Positions 22,691 to 23,705 of a stretch of DNA of 23,705 nucleotides are shown here, piece after piece. A model generated the notes under the pieces. It had not been told where the DNA came from. It did not search any database and saw only the letters and a list, made by a program, of their open reading frames with translations. The position numbers and the translations under genes are program-made. This DNA is from Myxococcota bacterium (GTDB taxonomy: Bacteria; Myxococcota_C; UBA6777): contig CAUJFU010000194.1 in assembly GCA_963169055.1 (NCBI GenBank), forward strand, positions 1 to 23,705. The letters are read 5' to 3'. Numbering within the stretch: the first letter of the stretch is position 1; each line of letters opens with the position of its first letter.

Positions 22691-23705
22691 TTAGGGGAGG
22701 CAGACGCCAGCGCCACTGTTGCAGGTGGTGCCGGTGGGGCAGGTTTGGCCGGCTTGAGAGCAGGGGAAGACGCAGGCTTTGTCGCCTGTGGCGGGGTTGA
22801 TCTCGATACAGGTCATGGTGCCGCCTGTCGCGCCGTTGCAAGTCGAAGGATCGACGCCGCAATATTTGGAGCAGACGCCGTTGGACGCACCCGTAAGACC
22901 AAGACAGAAGAGACCTTTTTGGCAGCCTTCGGTGGTGGCTTTGGTGGTGGCTTTGGAGCAGATATCGCCGAGGCCGATCGGGCCGATGGGGATTTCAGCA
23001 AGGCAAGCATCGCCGAGGTCGGTGCTGCATTCAAGGCCGATGGGGCAGGCTTTGCCGCCAGCACAGTCGGAGAAGCAACCGCCAAAGGTGGTGCCGCTGG
23101 TGGATTGGAGGCGGATGCACTTGGTGCCGGTTCCGCAGGTTTTGCCGGGAGTGGTGCAGGTGCCTTCCCAGATTTGGATGCAGATGGATTTGGTGCCGTT
23201 GAGGCCGATACATTGGAGCCCACCCGCGCAATGGCCAGCGGTGTCGATCTTGTCTTTGGTGGTGTCGAGTTCTTGGCAAGCAGCGTTTTGTTGAAGAGAA
23301 CCGGCCCAAAGGCAAGCACCACCGCCGTTTCTGAGGGTGAGGCACTCCGCGTTGTTGGGGCAAGTGGAGGTGGGGCCGGGGGTGCATTTTTTGAGGCAGT
23401 AGGAGACGGTGCCACCGTTGCCATCGTCGAAGCCGACGCAGACGTCATCGTTGCCGCAACCTTTGACGCCACCGCATTTTTCGAGGGTACCGACGACGGT
23501 TTGCTCGGTGCAGGTGCCGGTGTTGGGATCGCAAGCGAGGGGTTTGGTGGCGCCACGATCGCAAAGTTTGAGGGGTTCGCTGTTGTCGTTTTCGCGGTTG
23601 CAAGGATCGCCGACGTTTTTCTTGATGTCGGGCTTGGTGCATTTTTGGGTGGTGGTGCTGCAATAGAGGTCGACGTTGGGGGTGGTGGTGTCTTCTTTAC
23701 AGCGG
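22691..23705 (-). CDS. Cys-rich extracellular protein, C-terminal 338 residues (start beyond window)
   Basis: The minus-strand frame is open from the right edge to a TAA at 22691, giving 338 residues without the N-terminus. It is packed with Cys pairs in short modules (CGNDDVCVGFDDGNGGTVSYC, CPNNAECLTLRNGGGAC, CIRLQSTSGTTFGGCFSDC) and ends TCNSGAGVCLP. It is clearly paralogous to the lipoprotein at 21153: compare IWEGTCTTPGKTCGTGTKC with LWEGNCQTPGKTCAPNETC, the TGGTMTC segment, and the shared C-terminal GVCLP. No Pro-rich stalk is in the visible part. It is probably secreted, with a signal peptide or lipobox outside the window, and its function is unknown. Codons are almost all C-ending. Confidence 0.85.
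   Translation of the reverse strand, partial: RCKEDTTTPNVDLYCSTTTQKCTKPDIKKNVGDPCNRENDNSEPLKLCDRGATKPLACDPNTGTCTEQTVVGTLEKCGGVKGCGNDDVCVGFDDGNGGTVSYCLKKCTPGPTSTCPNNAECLTLRNGGGACLWAGSLQQNAACQELDTTKDKIDTAGHCAGGLQCIGLNGTKSICIQIWEGTCTTPGKTCGTGTKCIRLQSTSGTTFGGCFSDCAGGKACPIGLECSTDLGDACLAEIPIGPIGLGDICSKATTKATTEGCQKGLFCLGLTGASNGVCSKYCGVDPSTCNGATGGTMTCIEINPATGDKACVFPCSQAGQTCPTGTTCNSGAGVCLP

Overview
The window is a 23.7 kb stretch of a moderately GC-rich bacterial chromosome. The genes are single-copy housekeeping and envelope genes with good Shine-Dalgarno sites. Several features suggest a delta-proteobacterial / Myxococcota-like organism (for example Bradymonadales or Polyangia): two adjacent Cys-rich secreted proteins, one with a clear lipobox; an FHA-GGDEF protein; a PP2C-type phosphatase fused to a cyclic-nucleotide-binding domain; a TonB-like protein with a long basic Pro-rich linker; and an SCP2-type lipid-binding protein. 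This assignment is inferred from gene style, not from a marker gene.

Layout. 1-5567 (all minus strand): an FHA-GGDEF protein with degenerate key residues overlaps by one base a membrane protein with a Lys/Arg/Pro-rich tail. MgtE, an SCP2-like protein and the 5' part of a DnaK follow. 5770-10117 (plus): a small hypothetical gene, a divergent RelA/SpoT-like protein, a 256-bp spacer holding a pseudoknot-like repeat and a decayed copy of the end of the preceding gene, then an unusual SppA protease with an N-terminal outer-membrane beta-barrel-like domain. 10130-12588: a GMC oxidoreductase (minus) divergent from a short SDR protein (plus). 12585-14228 (minus): a defence-type AAA ATPase of the Septu/retron PtuA kind. 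Its expected HNH partner seems reduced to an N-terminal stub joined out of frame to a C-terminal piece. 14490-15539: a hypothetical protein, followed by a 41-bp palindrome-bearing tandem array. 15886-19752: a DUF362-like secreted protein and the PP2C-cNMP protein share a divergent promoter region; then comes a TonB-like protein whose last codons lie in a 34-bp duplicated repeat. 19921-23705: an isochorismatase-family hydrolase, GreA, and two Cys-rich extracellular proteins, the last one cut by the window edge.

There is no single multi-gene pathway. The themes are envelope biology (MgtE, SppA, TonB-like, DUF362-like, Cys-rich proteins), signalling (FHA-GGDEF, RelA-like, PP2C-cNMP) and stress or transcription (DnaK, GreA). 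The most noteworthy items are the orphaned PtuA-like ATPase with a putative deleted HNH partner, the divergent RelA/SpoT-like protein, the barrel-SppA fusion, the pseudoknot-like repeat, the 41-bp array, and a visible preference for G-ending codons before ATC that enriches GATC.
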